From: Erythrobacter sp. EC-HK427 | GTDB lineage: Bacteria; Pseudomonadota; Alphaproteobacteria; Sphingomonadales; Sphingomonadaceae | Assembly (NCBI RefSeq): GCF_902498745.1 | Contig: NZ_LR701479.1 | Location: 1,058,292-1,122,291 of the forward strand | Direction of reading: 5' to 3' | Length of the DNA: 64,000 bases | Part shown: in pieces, positions 52,331-62,457 of the stretch | Layout: each line of letters opens with the position of its first letter | Numbering within the stretch: the stretch's first letter is position 1 | Made by a program: the position numbers and the translations under genes | Notes under the pieces: generated by a model | What the model was told of the DNA's origin: nothing | What the model saw: only the letters and a program-made list of their open reading frames with translations | The model's database searches: none

Positions 52331-55300
52331 ATGGATTTCAGCCAAGCCTCCGCCTGGGCGATTCGCAACCCGATCGTCCCCATCCTCGCTTTCATCGGCC
52401 TGATGTTTGCAGGCGTGCTGGCGTTCAACGATATGGACGTGCAGGACACGCCGGACATCGAATTCCCGGTGGTGCAGGTCAGCATTTCCCAACCCGGCGC
52501 GGCCCCGTCCGAAGTCGAGAACCAAATCACCCAGCGGGTCGAGGCGGCGGTCGAAACGCTTGACGGGATCGAGAATATCTATTCCTCCGCCAGCGAGGGC
52601 AACAGCTTCACCAGCATCGAATTCGCGCTCGGCACCGACATTGCCGAAGCGGTGAACGAGGTGAAGAGCGAGATCGACAATATCCGCGGCGAATTGCCCG
52701 ACGGAATTCTCGAACCGCGCGTCTTCAAACAGCAAACGAGCTCACAGCCGATCGTCAGCTTTGGCGTGGCTGCTGACGATATGACGCTGGAGGAGCTGAG
52801 CTGGTTCATCGACGATACGGTGACCAAGGAATTGCTCACGGTTGACGGGCTTGCCGAAGTCAGCCGGCGCGGCGGGGTGGACCGCGAAATCCTTGTGATC
52901 CTCGATCCCGCGCGGATGCAGTCGCTTGGCGTCACCGCCAGCCAGGTCAACACCGCGCTGCGGCAGGTCAATTTCAACGCAGCGGGCGGGCAGGCGGAAA
53001 TCGCCGGATCGCGCCAGTCGGTGCGCGTGCTGGGCAATGCCGAGACCGCGTATGAACTCTCGCAAATGCAGCTCAATCTGGGCGGCGGGCGGACGGTAAA
53101 GCTCGCTGATATCGCATCGGTTTCGGACAGCTTCGGCGAAGTGCGCACGGTGGCCAAGGTGAACGGCCAGCAGGTCGTCACCTTCTCCGTCACCCGCGCG
53201 CGCGGTGAAAGCGATGTGCGCGTGTATGATGACGCGGTCGAAGTGTTGCAGCGGCTGGAAGAGGCCAATCCCGGCATCACGTTTACCCGCCTCTTCACCG
53301 AAGTCGATTACACGCGCGGCCAGTATGAAAGCAGCATGGCCTTGCTGGTGGAAGGCGCGCTGCTGGCGGTGATCGTGGTGTTCCTGTTCCTGCGCGATTG
53401 GCGCGCGACGCTGATCGCGGCTTTGGCGATCCCGCTATCCGCCATCCCGACCTTCTATTTCATGGAAGCGTGGCTCGGTTTCTCGCTGAACACGCTCTCG
53501 CTGCTCGCGCTCGGCCTCGTGGCGGGGGTGCTGGTGGATGACGCGATTGTCGAGATCGAGAATATCGTGCGCCATATGCGCATGGGCAAAACCGCCTATC
53601 AGGCGAGTATCGATGCGGCGGACGAAATCGGCCTGCCTGTGGTGGCGACGACCTTCTGCATCGTCGCGGTGTTCCTGCCGGTTGGTTTGATGCCGGGCAT
53701 TTCCGGCCAGTTCTTCAAGAATTTCGGCCTGACTGTGGTGGTCGCGGTGCTGATGAGCCTTGCGGTCGCGCGCCTGATCACCCCGATGGCAGCGGCCTAT
53801 TTCCTCAAGGCCGAAGGGCACGGGACGCATGGCGAAGGCCCGATGATGGACCGCTATATGCGCGTGCTGCGCTGGTCGCTCGACACCAAGGCGTTCCGCG
53901 CAATGCGGCGGCGGCTGGGTTTCCAGGGCACGCGCTGGTGGCTCGTCCCTTTCAACATCCTGATTGGCGCGCTGACGGTGGCGGCGATCATGGGACTGAT
54001 GGCGCTCGGCGCTCCGGCCGAAGAAGCGGCTGCTGCGGCGGCGGCGACTGCGGCTCCGGCGGAGCAGGAATTGCCGCCATGGTGGCTGATCGGCCTCGGC
54101 ATCTTCCTGATCTGGTGCCTCGGCGCTCTGGTGACGATGATCGTTGGCGGAGTGCTCGGGCGGGGCAAGGATGCAGCGGAGCAGAACGCGCTGATGCGCC
54201 GTGCGCGCTATGTGTCCGCCCGCTTCCTCGATCACCGCGTGTGGATGATGCTGCTGGGTGTGGCCTCCTTTGGCGCAACGATCCTAATCGCGGCGCAGCT
54301 GCCAGTGCAGTTCTTCCCCGATACCGATAGCGATTTCAGCCGCGTCAGCATCAATATGGTGCCCGGCACCACGCTCGAACAGACCGAGGAAGTGGTCGAC
54401 CGCATCGCCGCGCGCCTCAGCGAAGAGCAGGAAGTCGCGATTGCGCTGGGCACTTCCTTCGAAGGATCGGGCAATATCAGCCTCGTGCTGCGCGAAGACC
54501 GCGCGCGCACCAGTATGCAGTTCGAGCGCGAGCTGACCCCGCTGTTGCAGGACATTCCCGATGCGCGGGTCAATTTCCAGAACAACCAGGGCGGCGGCGG
54601 CGGCACGGGCCGCGCGATTTCGATCATGCTGTCGGGCTCCGACCCCGAATTGCTCGACGCCACCGCCACAACTTTGGTCGAACAGATGGCAACGGTCGAA
54701 GGTGCGGTCGCGCCGCGGGTCGAGCGTGATTTGCAGCGCCCTGAATTGATTATCGAGCCGCGCGAGGATCTTGCCGCCAGCCTTGGCGTCACCACCGCCG
54801 CGCTCAGCCAGGCGATCCGCATCGCGACGCTCGGCGATATCGACCAGAACGCCGCGCGTTTCTCGCTGTCCGACCGGCAGATCCCCATTCGCGTGCGATT
54901 GTCCGAAACCGCGCGGCGCGATCTGGCGACGATCCAGAACCTGCCCGTGCCCACTTCGGGCGGCGGCTCGGTGCCGTTGAACCGCGTCGCGGACATTTCG
55001 CTCGGCATGGGGCCAACCTCGATCGAGCGGTTCAACCAGAGCCGCCGTGTCTTCGTCGGCCTCGACATCGCGCCCAATGTTGCGCGCGGCGATGTGCTGC
55101 TGGCGATCAACGCGCTGCCGATCATGGAAAACCTGCCAGCAGGCGTTTCCAATATGCCGGTGGGCGCGGATGAATGGCAGGCCGATCTGGCGCGCGATTT
55201 CCAGACCGCGCTGATCACCGGCCTGTTCCTCGTCTTCGGCGTGCTGGTGCTGCTCTACCGCCGCATCGTGTCACCGCTCGTGAACATGGGCTCGCTGCTG

Positions 55301-55810
55301 CTTGCCCCGCTTGGCGGCTTCGTTGCGCTGGTGATTGCGGGCTATCTCGAAGGCTTCTCCAGCGGCAACTTCGCCCCGCTGCCCATTTCGATGCCGGTGT
55401 TTATCGGGATGCTGCTGCTGCTCGGCATTGTCGCCAAGAACTCGATCTTGCTGATCGACTTCGCTATCGAGGAAATGGATCGCGGCGCGGACAAATTCGC
55501 CGCCATCATGGAAGCGGGACACAAACGCGCGCAGCCGATTGTGATGACCACCGTCGCCATGACCGCTGGCATGATCCCCACCGCCATTTCGCTGAGCGGC
55601 GATGGCGGCTGGCGCGCGCCGATGGGCACCACGGTGATCGGCGGGCTGATCCTCTCCACCGTGCTGACGCTGGTGATTGTGCCTGCCGGTTTCAGCCTGG
55701 CAGACGGGATGGAGAAAAAGCTCGGGCCGTGGCTGCGCGAAAAGTTCCTCACCTATAAGCCGGGCGACAATGCCGCCGACAAAGCTGCGGAGCCGCAGCC
55801 TGCCGAATAG
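52331..55810 (+). CDS. RND-family efflux permease (AcrB-like) with an extra central membrane segment
   Basis: Proton-driven efflux pump of 1159 residues, against about 1040 for AcrB. The usual features are present: an N-terminal helix, a periplasmic porter domain, TM4 with [14 protein letters not shown] (about 402-415), a second porter domain and a C-terminal bundle with [17 protein letters not shown]. The excess length lies between TM6 and TM7 (53905-54200). It contains two additional hydrophobic helices ([40 protein letters not shown]) joined by an Ala-rich linker. An even number of added helices keeps the topology. It forms an operon with the adaptor. Confidence 0.94.
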   Translation: MDFSQASAWAIRNPIVPILAFIGLMFAGVLAFNDMDVQDTPDIEFPVVQVSISQPGAAPSEVENQITQRVEAAVETLDGIENIYSSASEGNSFTSIEFALGTDIAEAVNEVKSEIDNIRGELPDGILEPRVFKQQTSSQPIVSFGVAADDMTLEELSWFIDDTVTKELLTVDGLAEVSRRGGVDREILVILDPARMQSLGVTASQVNTALRQVNFNAAGGQAEIAGSRQSVRVLGNAETAYELSQMQLNLGGGRTVKLADIASVSDSFGEVRTVAKVNGQQVVTFSVTRARGESDVRVYDDAVEVLQRLEEANPGITFTRLFTEVDYTRGQYESSMALLVEGALLAVIVVFLFLRDWRATLIAALAIPLSAIPTFYFMEAWLGFSLNTLSLLALGLVAGVLVDDAIVEIENIVRHMRMGKTAYQASIDAADEIGLPVVATTFCIVAVFLPVGLMPGISGQFFKNFGLTVVVAVLMSLAVARLITPMAAAYFLKAEGHGTHGEGPMMDRYMRVLRWSLDTKAFRAMRRRLGFQGTRWWLVPFNILIGALTVAAIMGLMALGAPAEEAAAAAAATAAPAEQELPPWWLIGLGIFLIWCLGALVTMIVGGVLGRGKDAAEQNALMRRARYVSARFLDHRVWMMLLGVASFGATILIAAQLPVQFFPDTDSDFSRVSINMVPGTTLEQTEEVVDRIAARLSEEQEVAIALGTSFEGSGNISLVLREDRARTSMQFERELTPLLQDIPDARVNFQNNQGGGGGTGRAISIMLSGSDPELLDATATTLVEQMATVEGAVAPRVERDLQRPELIIEPREDLAASLGVTTAALSQAIRIATLGDIDQNAARFSLSDRQIPIRVRLSETARRDLATIQNLPVPTSGGGSVPLNRVADISLGMGPTSIERFNQSRRVFVGLDIAPNVARGDVLLAINALPIMENLPAGVSNMPVGADEWQADLARDFQTALITGLFLVFGVLVLLYRRIVSPLVNMGSLLLAPLGGFVALVIAGYLEGFSSGNFAPLPISMPVFIGMLLLLGIVAKNSILLIDFAIEEMDRGADKFAAIMEAGHKRAQPIVMTTVAMTAGMIPTAISLSGDGGWRAPMGTTVIGGLILSTVLTLVIVPAGFSLADGMEKKLGPWLREKFLTYKPGDNAADKAAEPQPAE

Positions 55811-57074
55811 TTCGAAACTGACCTTCGCCAGCGGCGCCCCTCTGCCGCCCGACAAGGCGCGGCGGATGCGCATCACCGCAACGCTTCTGCTGGTGGCGAT
55901 GGCAGCGGTGTTTGTCGGCTCGCACCAGATGCTCGGCGCGCATCCCGCTTGGGGCTATGTCAACGCCTTTGCCGAGGCGGCGATGGTAGGCGGGCTGGCG
56001 GACTGGTTCGCGGTGACGGCGCTGTTCCGCCACCCGATGGGCATTCCCATCCCGCACACCGCGATTATCCCGGCCAACAAGGATCGCATCGCCGACACCA
56101 TGGCGACCTTCCTGCGCACCAATTTCCTCACCCCCGTGGTGGTCGCGCGGCGGATGCGCAGCATGAACGTGGCGAGCGCGGCGGGCGATTTCCTCGTCAG
56201 CCGCAGCGCAGGCGAGCAAGGCCGCATCCGTGCAGGCGCGGGGCAGTTGCTGGTCGAACTGCTCGAAACGCTCGATCCTGACCGGCTCGGCCTGCAGGTG
56301 AAGGCGGGACTGGCGCGGCAGGCGGAGAAAATGGACGTCTCCCCGCTGCTCGGGCGGCTGCTCGAAAGCGCGATAGCGGGCAACAAGCACCGCCCGCTGA
56401 TCGACAGCTTCATCCGCTGGGCGGGCGTGACGCTGGAGGACAATGAGGACATGGTGCGCGACGTGGTGCAAAGCCGCGCCAATGCCGTGATCCGCTGGAC
56501 GGGGCTCGACGGGCGGCTTGCCAATTCGGTGCTCGATGGCCTGTACAAACTGCTCGCCGAAATGCACGTCGATCCCGAGCATCCGGTGCGCGGCAAGGTG
56601 GAGGAGGGGCTGGCGAAGCTGGCGCAAGACCTCCAGCACGACCCCGAAACCCGCGCCAAGGTGGAGCGGATGAAAAACGAGCTGCTCGCCAATCCGGCGG
56701 TGGCCGACTGGTGGATGGGCGTGTGGGAGCGGCTGCGCCATTCGCTGATCGCCAAGCTGCGCGATCCGGATTCGGCGCTGGGCGGACAAATGGGCGAAAG
56801 CCTCGCCGAACTCGGCCAGACGCTGCGCACCGATCCGCGCCTGCAAATGCAGATCAACCGCTTCGCCCGCCGCACGCTGGTGGGTGTGGTCAACCGCTAT
56901 GGCGAACAGATCGTCAGCCTCGTCTCAACCACTGTGAAAAGCTGGGACGCGAGCACCATCACCCTGCGCATCGAACGCGCCGTAGGCCGCGACCTGCAAT
57001 TCATCCGCATCAACGGAACGCTGGTGGGCGGACTGGTGGGGCTGGCGATTCATGGTGCGATCGAGGTTGTTTAG
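55770..57074 (+). CDS. DUF445-family protein
   Basis: A 434-residue protein of the DUF445 (YjiN-like) family. An N-terminal membrane segment (ITATLLLVAMAAVFVGSHQML) is followed by AFAEAAMVGGLADWFAVTALFRHPMGIPIPHTAIIP, of which GGLADWFAVTALFRHP is the diagnostic part. A long helical region and a C-terminal membrane segment (LVGGLVGLAIHGAIEVV) complete it. Function unknown. The start is uncertain: ATG 55770 overlaps the permease gene by 41 nt, while ATG 55866 begins at the membrane helix. The last 4 nt overlap the convergent gene. Confidence 0.87.
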   Translation: MPPTKLRSRSLPNSSKLTFASGAPLPPDKARRMRITATLLLVAMAAVFVGSHQMLGAHPAWGYVNAFAEAAMVGGLADWFAVTALFRHPMGIPIPHTAIIPANKDRIADTMATFLRTNFLTPVVVARRMRSMNVASAAGDFLVSRSAGEQGRIRAGAGQLLVELLETLDPDRLGLQVKAGLARQAEKMDVSPLLGRLLESAIAGNKHRPLIDSFIRWAGVTLEDNEDMVRDVVQSRANAVIRWTGLDGRLANSVLDGLYKLLAEMHVDPEHPVRGKVEEGLAKLAQDLQHDPETRAKVERMKNELLANPAVADWWMGVWERLRHSLIAKLRDPDSALGGQMGESLAELGQTLRTDPRLQMQINRFARRTLVGVVNRYGEQIVSLVSTTVKSWDASTITLRIERAVGRDLQFIRINGTLVGGLVGLAIHGAIEVV

Positions 57075-57988
57075 AGACTGCCGTCCGCATTGGGCGGGAC
57101 AACCGCGATGAAAACAATTTGCTGCACGAGGAAATCGGTCACCGGATTGCCCTCGGCATCCAGCGCAACTTCAAACTCGGCATCCTCCATCAGCACGTCG
57201 CAGGTAACCGCTTCAATATCGCGCCGCGCCATTTGCGTGACGAGATCGCAGCGGGTCGCATTGCCGTTGCCATCGACGATCATCCGCACAGTCACCGGGC
57301 CGCGCGCGAAAATGCTGTCCCGCTCGCGGCCAAAGCGGCGGCCAAGATCGCGCGTCACTTCGCGGATATTGGTGATGCTCGGGTGCCGCTGGAAGCGGCC
57401 GCGCGCCGCCCAATCGACGCCATACTCCCGCAATTGTTGCAAAGTGCAGTCGTTGAATTGATCGAACACATCGCCGATCGGGCCGGTGTTGAGCACGAGC
57501 GAGGCATTGTCCTCGCCTTGCACGACAAAATGCCGGGTACGGCTGCCCCAATGCGATTCGACTTCGGCCATCGCCGGCCCCTCGCGGAAGGGCTGCCGGG
57601 CAAAGGCGAAGCCTTCGCGCGCGCCGATGCTCGCCGGGTTGCGCTGCGGAATGTCCAGCAATGTTCCCGCAGGAACAAAGCCTGCCGCCATGGCATCTTC
57701 ATGGCTGAAGGCGGAGCCGATCACCGCGAACTGGACGTCCTGAAACGGCTGCAACCGGCGCATTACGAGGGTAACGCGCTGCTCACCACTGGCAAAAATC
57801 TGGCTGGCGGTGCAGCCCGATTCGCGCGGAGTGATGCGCCATTCGCGTGTCGGGTTGAGGCCACCGCCGCTGTCGATCACCGCCTGCGCTTCGGCAGACA
57901 AAGGCTGCTCCACGCTTTCCTGCGCGGATGCGGAGAGGGGAGCAAATGCGAGTGCTGCGCCTGACGCGCACAAAAGAAAATGCCTCAT
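57071..57988 (-). CDS. Periplasmic protein with TonB-C-like terminal domain
   Basis: A 305-residue protein with a cleavable signal peptide (ending SASAQ). The C-terminal 75 residues (GPVTVRMIVDGNGNATRCDL... then AEFEVALDAEGNPVTDFLVQQIVF in part) have the beta-alpha-beta pattern of TonB C-terminal domains. The N-terminal 200 residues are unassigned. Unlike TonB it has no membrane anchor or Pro-rich spacer, so energy transduction is unlikely and the domain is probably used for binding. Not linked to neighbouring genes. Confidence 0.7.
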   Translation of the reverse strand: MRHFLLCASGAALAFAPLSASAQESVEQPLSAEAQAVIDSGGGLNPTREWRITPRESGCTASQIFASGEQRVTLVMRRLQPFQDVQFAVIGSAFSHEDAMAAGFVPAGTLLDIPQRNPASIGAREGFAFARQPFREGPAMAEVESHWGSRTRHFVVQGEDNASLVLNTGPIGDVFDQFNDCTLQQLREYGVDWAARGRFQRHPSITNIREVTRDLGRRFGRERDSIFARGPVTVRMIVDGNGNATRCDLVTQMARRDIEAVTCDVLMEDAEFEVALDAEGNPVTDFLVQQIVFIAVVPPNADGSL

Positions 57989-58036
57989 GCAGCAAGCCTA
58001 TCAGGCGTGCCACATGAGGCAATAGTCTTTGATAAA

Positions 58037-58963
58037 TCAGAGCTTACTCGTCAGCTCCGGCACGGCGGTGAACAAATCCGCCACAAGGCCGATATCCGCG
58101 ACCTGGAAGATTGGCGCATCGGGATCCTTGTTGATCGCCACGATCACCTTGGAATCCTTCATGCCCGCCAGGTGCTGGATCGCGCCCGAAATGCCGACCG
58201 CGACGTAGAGTTCCGGCGCGACGATCTTGCCCGTTTGGCCGACCTGATAATCATTGGGCACATAGCCCGCATCCACTGCCGCGCGCGAGGCGCCGATGGC
58301 GGCGCCCAGCTTGTCCGCCAGCGGCGTGATATATTGCTCGAACGTCGGCCCGTCCTTCAGCGCGCGGCCACCCGAGACGATGATCCCCGCGCTGGTGAGT
58401 TCGGGGCGGTCGCTCTTCACCGCGTCCAGCTTCACGAACTGCGAAATCCCCGCATCGCCCGCGCCTGAAACCGCATCGACGCTGGCCGAGCCGCCTTCGG
58501 CAGCCGCCTTTTCGAATGCAGTGGTGCGCACGGTGATGACCAGTTTCGGATCGGAGGATTCGACGGTCGCAATGGCGTTCCCGGCATAGATCGGGCGCTT
58601 GAAGGCCTTGGGGCCGTCCACCGCGATAATATCCGACAGCTGCATCACATCGAGCATCGCGGCGACGCGCGGCAGCACGTTCTTGCCGGTGGTGGTGGCG
58701 GGTGCGAGCACCGCGTCATAGCCATCCATCAGCCCCGCGATCAGCGGCGCGACATTCTCGGCCAGGCCGTTGGCATAGGCGGCGTCGCCTGCATGGAGGA
58801 CTTTCGACACGCCAGCAATTTTCGCGGCGGCATCGGCGGCGGCCGCAGACCCGGCGACCAGCACGTGAACATCGCCGCCAAGCTGGGCAGCAGCGGTGAC
58901 AGTCGCAAGAGTTGCATCAGCGATGGCATCGCCAGCGGTTTCAGCAAGGACAAGATTGGCCAT
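58037..58963 (-). CDS. etfA: Electron transfer flavoprotein alpha subunit
   Basis: FAD-binding subunit of 308 residues that, with EtfB, takes electrons from acyl-CoA dehydrogenases to ETF-quinone oxidoreductase. The C-terminal FAD domain has [54 protein letters not shown] (in part [16 protein letters not shown] and GISGAIQH) and [10 protein letters not shown]. It follows etfB on the same strand; a repeat hairpin separates the two. Confidence 0.96.
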   Translation of the reverse strand: MANLVLAETAGDAIADATLATVTAAAQLGGDVHVLVAGSAAAADAAAKIAGVSKVLHAGDAAYANGLAENVAPLIAGLMDGYDAVLAPATTTGKNVLPRVAAMLDVMQLSDIIAVDGPKAFKRPIYAGNAIATVESSDPKLVITVRTTAFEKAAAEGGSASVDAVSGAGDAGISQFVKLDAVKSDRPELTSAGIIVSGGRALKDGPTFEQYITPLADKLGAAIGASRAAVDAGYVPNDYQVGQTGKIVAPELYVAVGISGAIQHLAGMKDSKVIVAINKDPDAPIFQVADIGLVADLFTAVPELTSKL

Positions 58964-58983
58964 TATATTCTTACCTCAAAATC

Positions 58984-59072
58984 CGTTCGCCCTGAGCCTG
59001 TCGAAGGGCTGCACTGCAATCTGTAAACCCCGGTCCGTAAGAAAGGACAGTCCTTCGACAAGCTCAGGACAC
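58984..59072. repeat. REP-like repeat pair between etfB and etfA
   Basis: An imperfect inverted repeat: left CCTGAGCCTGTCGAAGG (58991-59007) and right CCTTCGACAAGCTCAGGA (59052-59069), about 45 nt apart. These are the same core as the perfect hairpin at 45196-45261. Its location inside an operon means RNA structure could set the EtfB/EtfA ratio or end part of the transcripts. Confidence 0.75.
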
Positions 59073-59086
59073 GCGAGGGATGTGTC

Positions 59087-59833
59087 TCACGCCACCCCGA
59101 GCGCTTTGAGTTTGGCGACCAGCGCGTCCACATCGGCGACGATTTCGCCTGCCTTGCGCACCGGCGGTTCGGCCACGTGGGTGGTGGTGATGCGCGGGGT
59201 CGTGTCCACGCCGTAATCGGCGGGGGTTTTGACCGCGAGTTCCTTCTTCTTCGCCTTCATGATGTTGGGCAGGCTGGCATAGCGCGGCTCGTTCAGGCGC
59301 AGATCGGTGGTGACGATGGCGGGAAGGGTGAGCTTCACCGTTTCCAGGCCGCCATCGACTTCGCGGGTGACCGAGACGCTATCGCCCTCAATCGCCACTT
59401 CGCTGGCGAAGGTGCCTTGCGGACGCCCCATCAGCGCGGCGAGCATCTGGCCGGTCTGGTTCGAATCGTCGTCAATCGCCTGCTTGCCGAGCATCACGAG
59501 ACCCGGCTGCTCTTCATCGGCGATGGCTTTGAGGATCTTGGCGACCGCGAGCGGCTCCACCGCATCCTCGGTTTCCACCAGAATCGCGCGGTCTGCCCCC
59601 ATGGCGAGCGCGGTGCGCAGCGTTTCCTGCGCTTTGGCCGGGCCGATGCTGACCGCGATGATTTCTTCCGCCTTGCCCGCTTCCTTCAGCCGGATCGCCT
59701 CTTCCACGGCGATTTCGCAGAACGGGTTCATGCTCATTTTGACATTGGCGAGATCGACGCCCGAGCCGTCCGCTTTGACGCGCGGCTTCACATTGTAATC
59801 AATCACCCGTTTGACGGGGACGAGAATTTTCAT
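59087..59833 (-). CDS. etfB: Electron transfer flavoprotein beta subunit
   Basis: AMP-binding ETF subunit of 248 residues. The start [20 protein letters not shown], the segment [16 protein letters not shown] and the signature [32 protein letters not shown] (in part [17 protein letters not shown]) are all typical. The ATG at 59833 begins the conserved sequence; a start at 59914 would add residues translated from the promoter region. A palindrome at 59898-59915 lies 65 bp upstream. Confidence 0.96.
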   Translation of the reverse strand: MKILVPVKRVIDYNVKPRVKADGSGVDLANVKMSMNPFCEIAVEEAIRLKEAGKAEEIIAVSIGPAKAQETLRTALAMGADRAILVETEDAVEPLAVAKILKAIADEEQPGLVMLGKQAIDDDSNQTGQMLAALMGRPQGTFASEVAIEGDSVSVTREVDGGLETVKLTLPAIVTTDLRLNEPRYASLPNIMKAKKKELAVKTPADYGVDTTPRITTTHVAEPPVRKAGEIVADVDALVAKLKALGVA

Positions 59834-59897
59834 CGCTGTGCCCTCTTCACGATTCGGCCCTCTCCGGCCATCCAAGGTATGCCGCTTATGTAAACGA

Positions 59898-59915
59898 CTT
59901 GACGTATACGTCAAG
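59898..59915. promoter_or_regulatory. 18-bp palindromic operator upstream of etfB
   Basis: CTTGACGTATACGTCAAG is a perfect 18-bp palindrome of the ACGT-N2-ACGT type, embedding TTGACG, a good -35 element for etfB on the minus strand. It resembles, from memory, the operators of LiuR/MerR-type regulators of branched-chain amino acid and acyl-CoA breakdown, pathways that feed ETF. The regulator is not in the window. Confidence 0.6.
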
Positions 59916-59956
59916 CAGCATTGGCCTGCGCCATCGTCCTTGCCCTGAAAGCACTA

Positions 59957-59990
59957 GGGCCGCAATTCCGAATTGGAAATGCGGCCCTTT
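59957..59990. terminator. Hairpin terminator downstream of the small membrane protein gene
   Basis: GGGCCGCA pairs with TGCGGCCC, and TTCC with GGAA inside, with one mismatch and a 5-nt loop. The stem is strong, TTT follows on the plus side and AAA flanks it on the other. It lies between the small protein gene (60040-60276) and etfB, both on the minus strand, and probably isolates the etfB promoter. Confidence 0.6.
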
Positions 59991-60039
59991 GTGTGTGCGG
60001 GGTTGGTCGCCCCCGACGGTTCGCCGATATAAACGAGGG

Positions 60040-60276
60040 CTAGCCAGCTTCCCGCCGATCCAGCTCGGCCTGCAGCCGCTCAATGGTCTGCGCCGCTTCG
60101 GCCCGCTTCGCCTCGTCGCCATTGTTCTTCGCGACCATCCGCGCGTAGGCGATGTTTTGCTTTAACTGGCCCTTGGACAAGGTGGAGAGATCGTCAGAGG
60201 CAGCGGCTTTTGCGAAGCTCTTTTGTATCACCACCATGGCGAGCGCAGCGATGACCAATAGAATGACGTAGATCAT
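60040..60276 (-). CDS. Small membrane-anchored helical protein of unknown function
   Basis: A 78-residue protein: one N-terminal membrane helix (MIYVILLVIAALAMVVIQ), then a charged helix probably forming a coiled coil (NGDEAKRAEAAQTIERLQAELDRRE). It starts 25 bp after sucC on the same strand with AAGGAGGACC-type sequence before the ATG, and may be co-transcribed with sucC. No family recognised. Confidence 0.65.
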   Translation of the reverse strand: MIYVILLVIAALAMVVIQKSFAKAAASDDLSTLSKGQLKQNIAYARMVAKNNGDEAKRAEAAQTIERLQAELDRREAG

Positions 60277-60301
60277 GCCATGGTCCTCCTTGGCCCTGAT
60301 G

Positions 60302-61501
60302 CTACGCCGCTTCCTTCACCTGCGCGACGATCTTCTTCGCGGCGTCGCCCAGATCATCCGCCGGGATGATCGGCAGGCCGGAATTGGCGAGGATATCCTT
60401 GCCCTGCTGCACATTGGTGCCTTCGAGGCGGACGACCAGCGGCACGTCCAGTTCAACTTCCTTTGCGGCGATCACAATGCCCTCGGCAATCGTGTCGCAA
60501 CGCATAATGCCGCCGAAAATGTTGACCAGAATGCCCTTCACCGCCGGATCGGAGAGGATGATCTTGAACGCCGCGGTCACCCTCTCGGTCGTCGCGCCGC
60601 CGCCCACATCGAGGAAGTTGGCGGGGAAGGAGCCATTGAGCTTGATGATGTCCATCGTCGCCATGGCGAGGCCCGCACCATTGACCATGCAGCCGATATC
60701 GCCATCGAGCTTGATGTAGGCGAGATCATACTTGCTCGCCTCGACTTCCATCGCATCTTCCTCGGTCTCGTCGCGCATGGCTTCGACATCGGGGTGACGA
60801 TAGAGCGCGTTCGAATCGAAGCTCATCTTGGTGTCGAGCACCAGCAGCTCCCCGCCCGCGGTTTCCACCAGCGGATTGATTTCGAGCATATCGCAATCGA
60901 GCGCGGTGAACGCGGTGTAAAGCTGGCTGGCGAGCTTGGCTGCTGCCTTGGCGAGCGCGCCGTCCAGCTTCAGCGCATTGGCCACCGCGCGGCCGTGATG
61001 CGGCATGAAGCGGGTGGCCGGATCGATAGTGATGGTGGTGATTTTCTCCGGCGTCGAATGCGCGACTTCCTCGATATCCATCCCGCCTTCGGTGGAAACG
61101 ATCATGGCGATCCGGCTGCTTGCGCGGTCGATTACCATGGAGAGGTAGAATTCCTTGGCGATATCGACGCCATCGGTGACGTAGAGGCGATTGACCTGCT
61201 TGCCTGCTTCGCCCGTCTGCACCGTCACCAGCGTGTTGCCGAGCATTTCGGTCGCATCCTTGCGCACATCGTCGACGCTCTTGGCAAGGCGTACGCCGCC
61301 CTTGGCATCGGCGGGCAATTCGGCAAACTTGCCCTTGCCGCGGCCGCCCGCATGGATCTGCGCCTTCACCACATAGAGCGGCCCGGGCAGCATTCCGGCG
61401 GCCTCGGCCGCCTCCTCCACGCTCATCGCGGCGTATCCGGTGGGCACGCCAATGCCGAATTTGGCGAGCAGTTCCTTGGCCTGATATTCGTGGATGTTCA
61501 T
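60302..61501 (-). CDS. sucC: Succinate-CoA ligase (ADP-forming) beta subunit
   Basis: TCA-cycle enzyme subunit of 399 residues with an ATP-grasp fold. [17 protein letters not shown] is the conserved start. [47 protein letters not shown] and [11 protein letters not shown] cover the nucleotide, CoA and phosphohistidine-loop regions. The alpha subunit gene sucD is not next to it, unlike in many bacteria. Divergent from the CysQ-like gene with a 102-bp gap. Confidence 0.96.
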   Translation of the reverse strand: MNIHEYQAKELLAKFGIGVPTGYAAMSVEEAAEAAGMLPGPLYVVKAQIHAGGRGKGKFAELPADAKGGVRLAKSVDDVRKDATEMLGNTLVTVQTGEAGKQVNRLYVTDGVDIAKEFYLSMVIDRASSRIAMIVSTEGGMDIEEVAHSTPEKITTITIDPATRFMPHHGRAVANALKLDGALAKAAAKLASQLYTAFTALDCDMLEINPLVETAGGELLVLDTKMSFDSNALYRHPDVEAMRDETEEDAMEVEASKYDLAYIKLDGDIGCMVNGAGLAMATMDIIKLNGSFPANFLDVGGGATTERVTAAFKIILSDPAVKGILVNIFGGIMRCDTIAEGIVIAAKEVELDVPLVVRLEGTNVQQGKDILANSGLPIIPADDLGDAAKKIVAQVKEAA

Positions 61502-61603
61502 GGAAAAACCTTCGTCGTGAAAATGGATAATGCTGCGCTGCGCTAAAGCATCATCGCCGCGCGCTTGCAAACGCTACATTCGTCGATCATCTGGCAGGCA
61601 GAC

Positions 61604-62386
61604 ATGATCGACACGATGCGCTTTGAACAGATTTGCCGCGAAGCGGGCCATATGGCGCTGGGCCGGTGGCCGGGGGCGGGGCACGCGCTGAAAAGCTGGG
61701 AGAAATCGCCCGGCAGCCCGGTGTGCGAGGCTGATCTGGAAGTCGATGCCTTCCTGAAGCGCGAGCTGGGCGCACTGCTCCCCGCAGCAGGCTGGCTGTC
61801 CGAGGAGACCGCCGATTCGGCAGAGCGACTCGACGGCAGGCTCGTCTGGCTGGTCGATCCGATTGACGGGACGCGCGATTTCATTCGCGGGCGCAGCGGC
61901 TGGGCGGTGTCGGTCGCGCTGGTGAGCGGCGGGCGGCCCTTGATCGGGACGCTGGTAGCCCCCGCGCGCAGCGAAGTCTGGTCAGCTGTCGCAGGCAAGG
62001 GCGCTTGGCTGAATGGCGAGCGGTTGGCGGCGAGCACCCGCAGCCGGTTCCCCGGCGCGCGTGTTCCTGCCGATTCGCTGGCCAAGCCCGACCGCGATCT
62101 GACCATAGTCGACAAACCCAATTCGATTGCGCTGCGTGTGGCGATGGTGGCGAATGACCAGGCCGATCTGGTGGCGACATTGCGCTGGGGCTACGAATGG
62201 GACATCGCCGCAGCGGCCCTCATCGCGCGCGAGGCGGGGGCGCGCGTGACCGATGCCTTCGGCCATCCCCTCGTCTACAACAAGCGCGATCCGCGCGCTT
62301 TCGGGCTGCTGGTTTGCGCGCCCGCCATCCACGGCGCGGCGGTGGAGCGGCTGGCAGACCGCGCGGCGGAACTTTCGCGCCACTAA
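61604..62386 (+). CDS. Inositol monophosphatase-family phosphatase (CysQ-like)
   Basis: Mg-dependent phosphatase of 260 residues. Metal-site motifs are WLSEETADS, the signature WLVDPIDGTRDFIRG and the C-terminal WDIAAAALIAREAGARVTD. The DPIDGTRDF form and the SVALV/GRPLIG segment place it with proteins usually called 3'(2'),5'-bisphosphate nucleotidase CysQ in this group. A HisN-type histidinol phosphatase is the alternative; no cys or his genes are adjacent. The ATG at 61604 follows GGCAGGCAG. Confidence 0.85.
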   Translation: MIDTMRFEQICREAGHMALGRWPGAGHALKSWEKSPGSPVCEADLEVDAFLKRELGALLPAAGWLSEETADSAERLDGRLVWLVDPIDGTRDFIRGRSGWAVSVALVSGGRPLIGTLVAPARSEVWSAVAGKGAWLNGERLAASTRSRFPGARVPADSLAKPDRDLTIVDKPNSIALRVAMVANDQADLVATLRWGYEWDIAAAALIAREAGARVTDAFGHPLVYNKRDPRAFGLLVCAPAIHGAAVERLADRAAELSRH

Positions 62387-62409
62387 CCTCCGCACGAGGG
62401 CGCAAAAAA

Positions 62410-62436
62410 GGGACGCCTTGCCGGGCGCCCCTTTCT
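62410..62436 (+). terminator. Terminator between the phosphatase gene and the OmpA-family gene
   Basis: GGGACGCC pairs with GGCGCCCC with one A-C mismatch, preceded by AAAAAA and followed by TTTCTCTCTC. Lies between convergent genes and may serve both strands. Confidence 0.7.
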
Positions 62437-62457
62437 CTCTCTTGCTCTAACAGGCTG

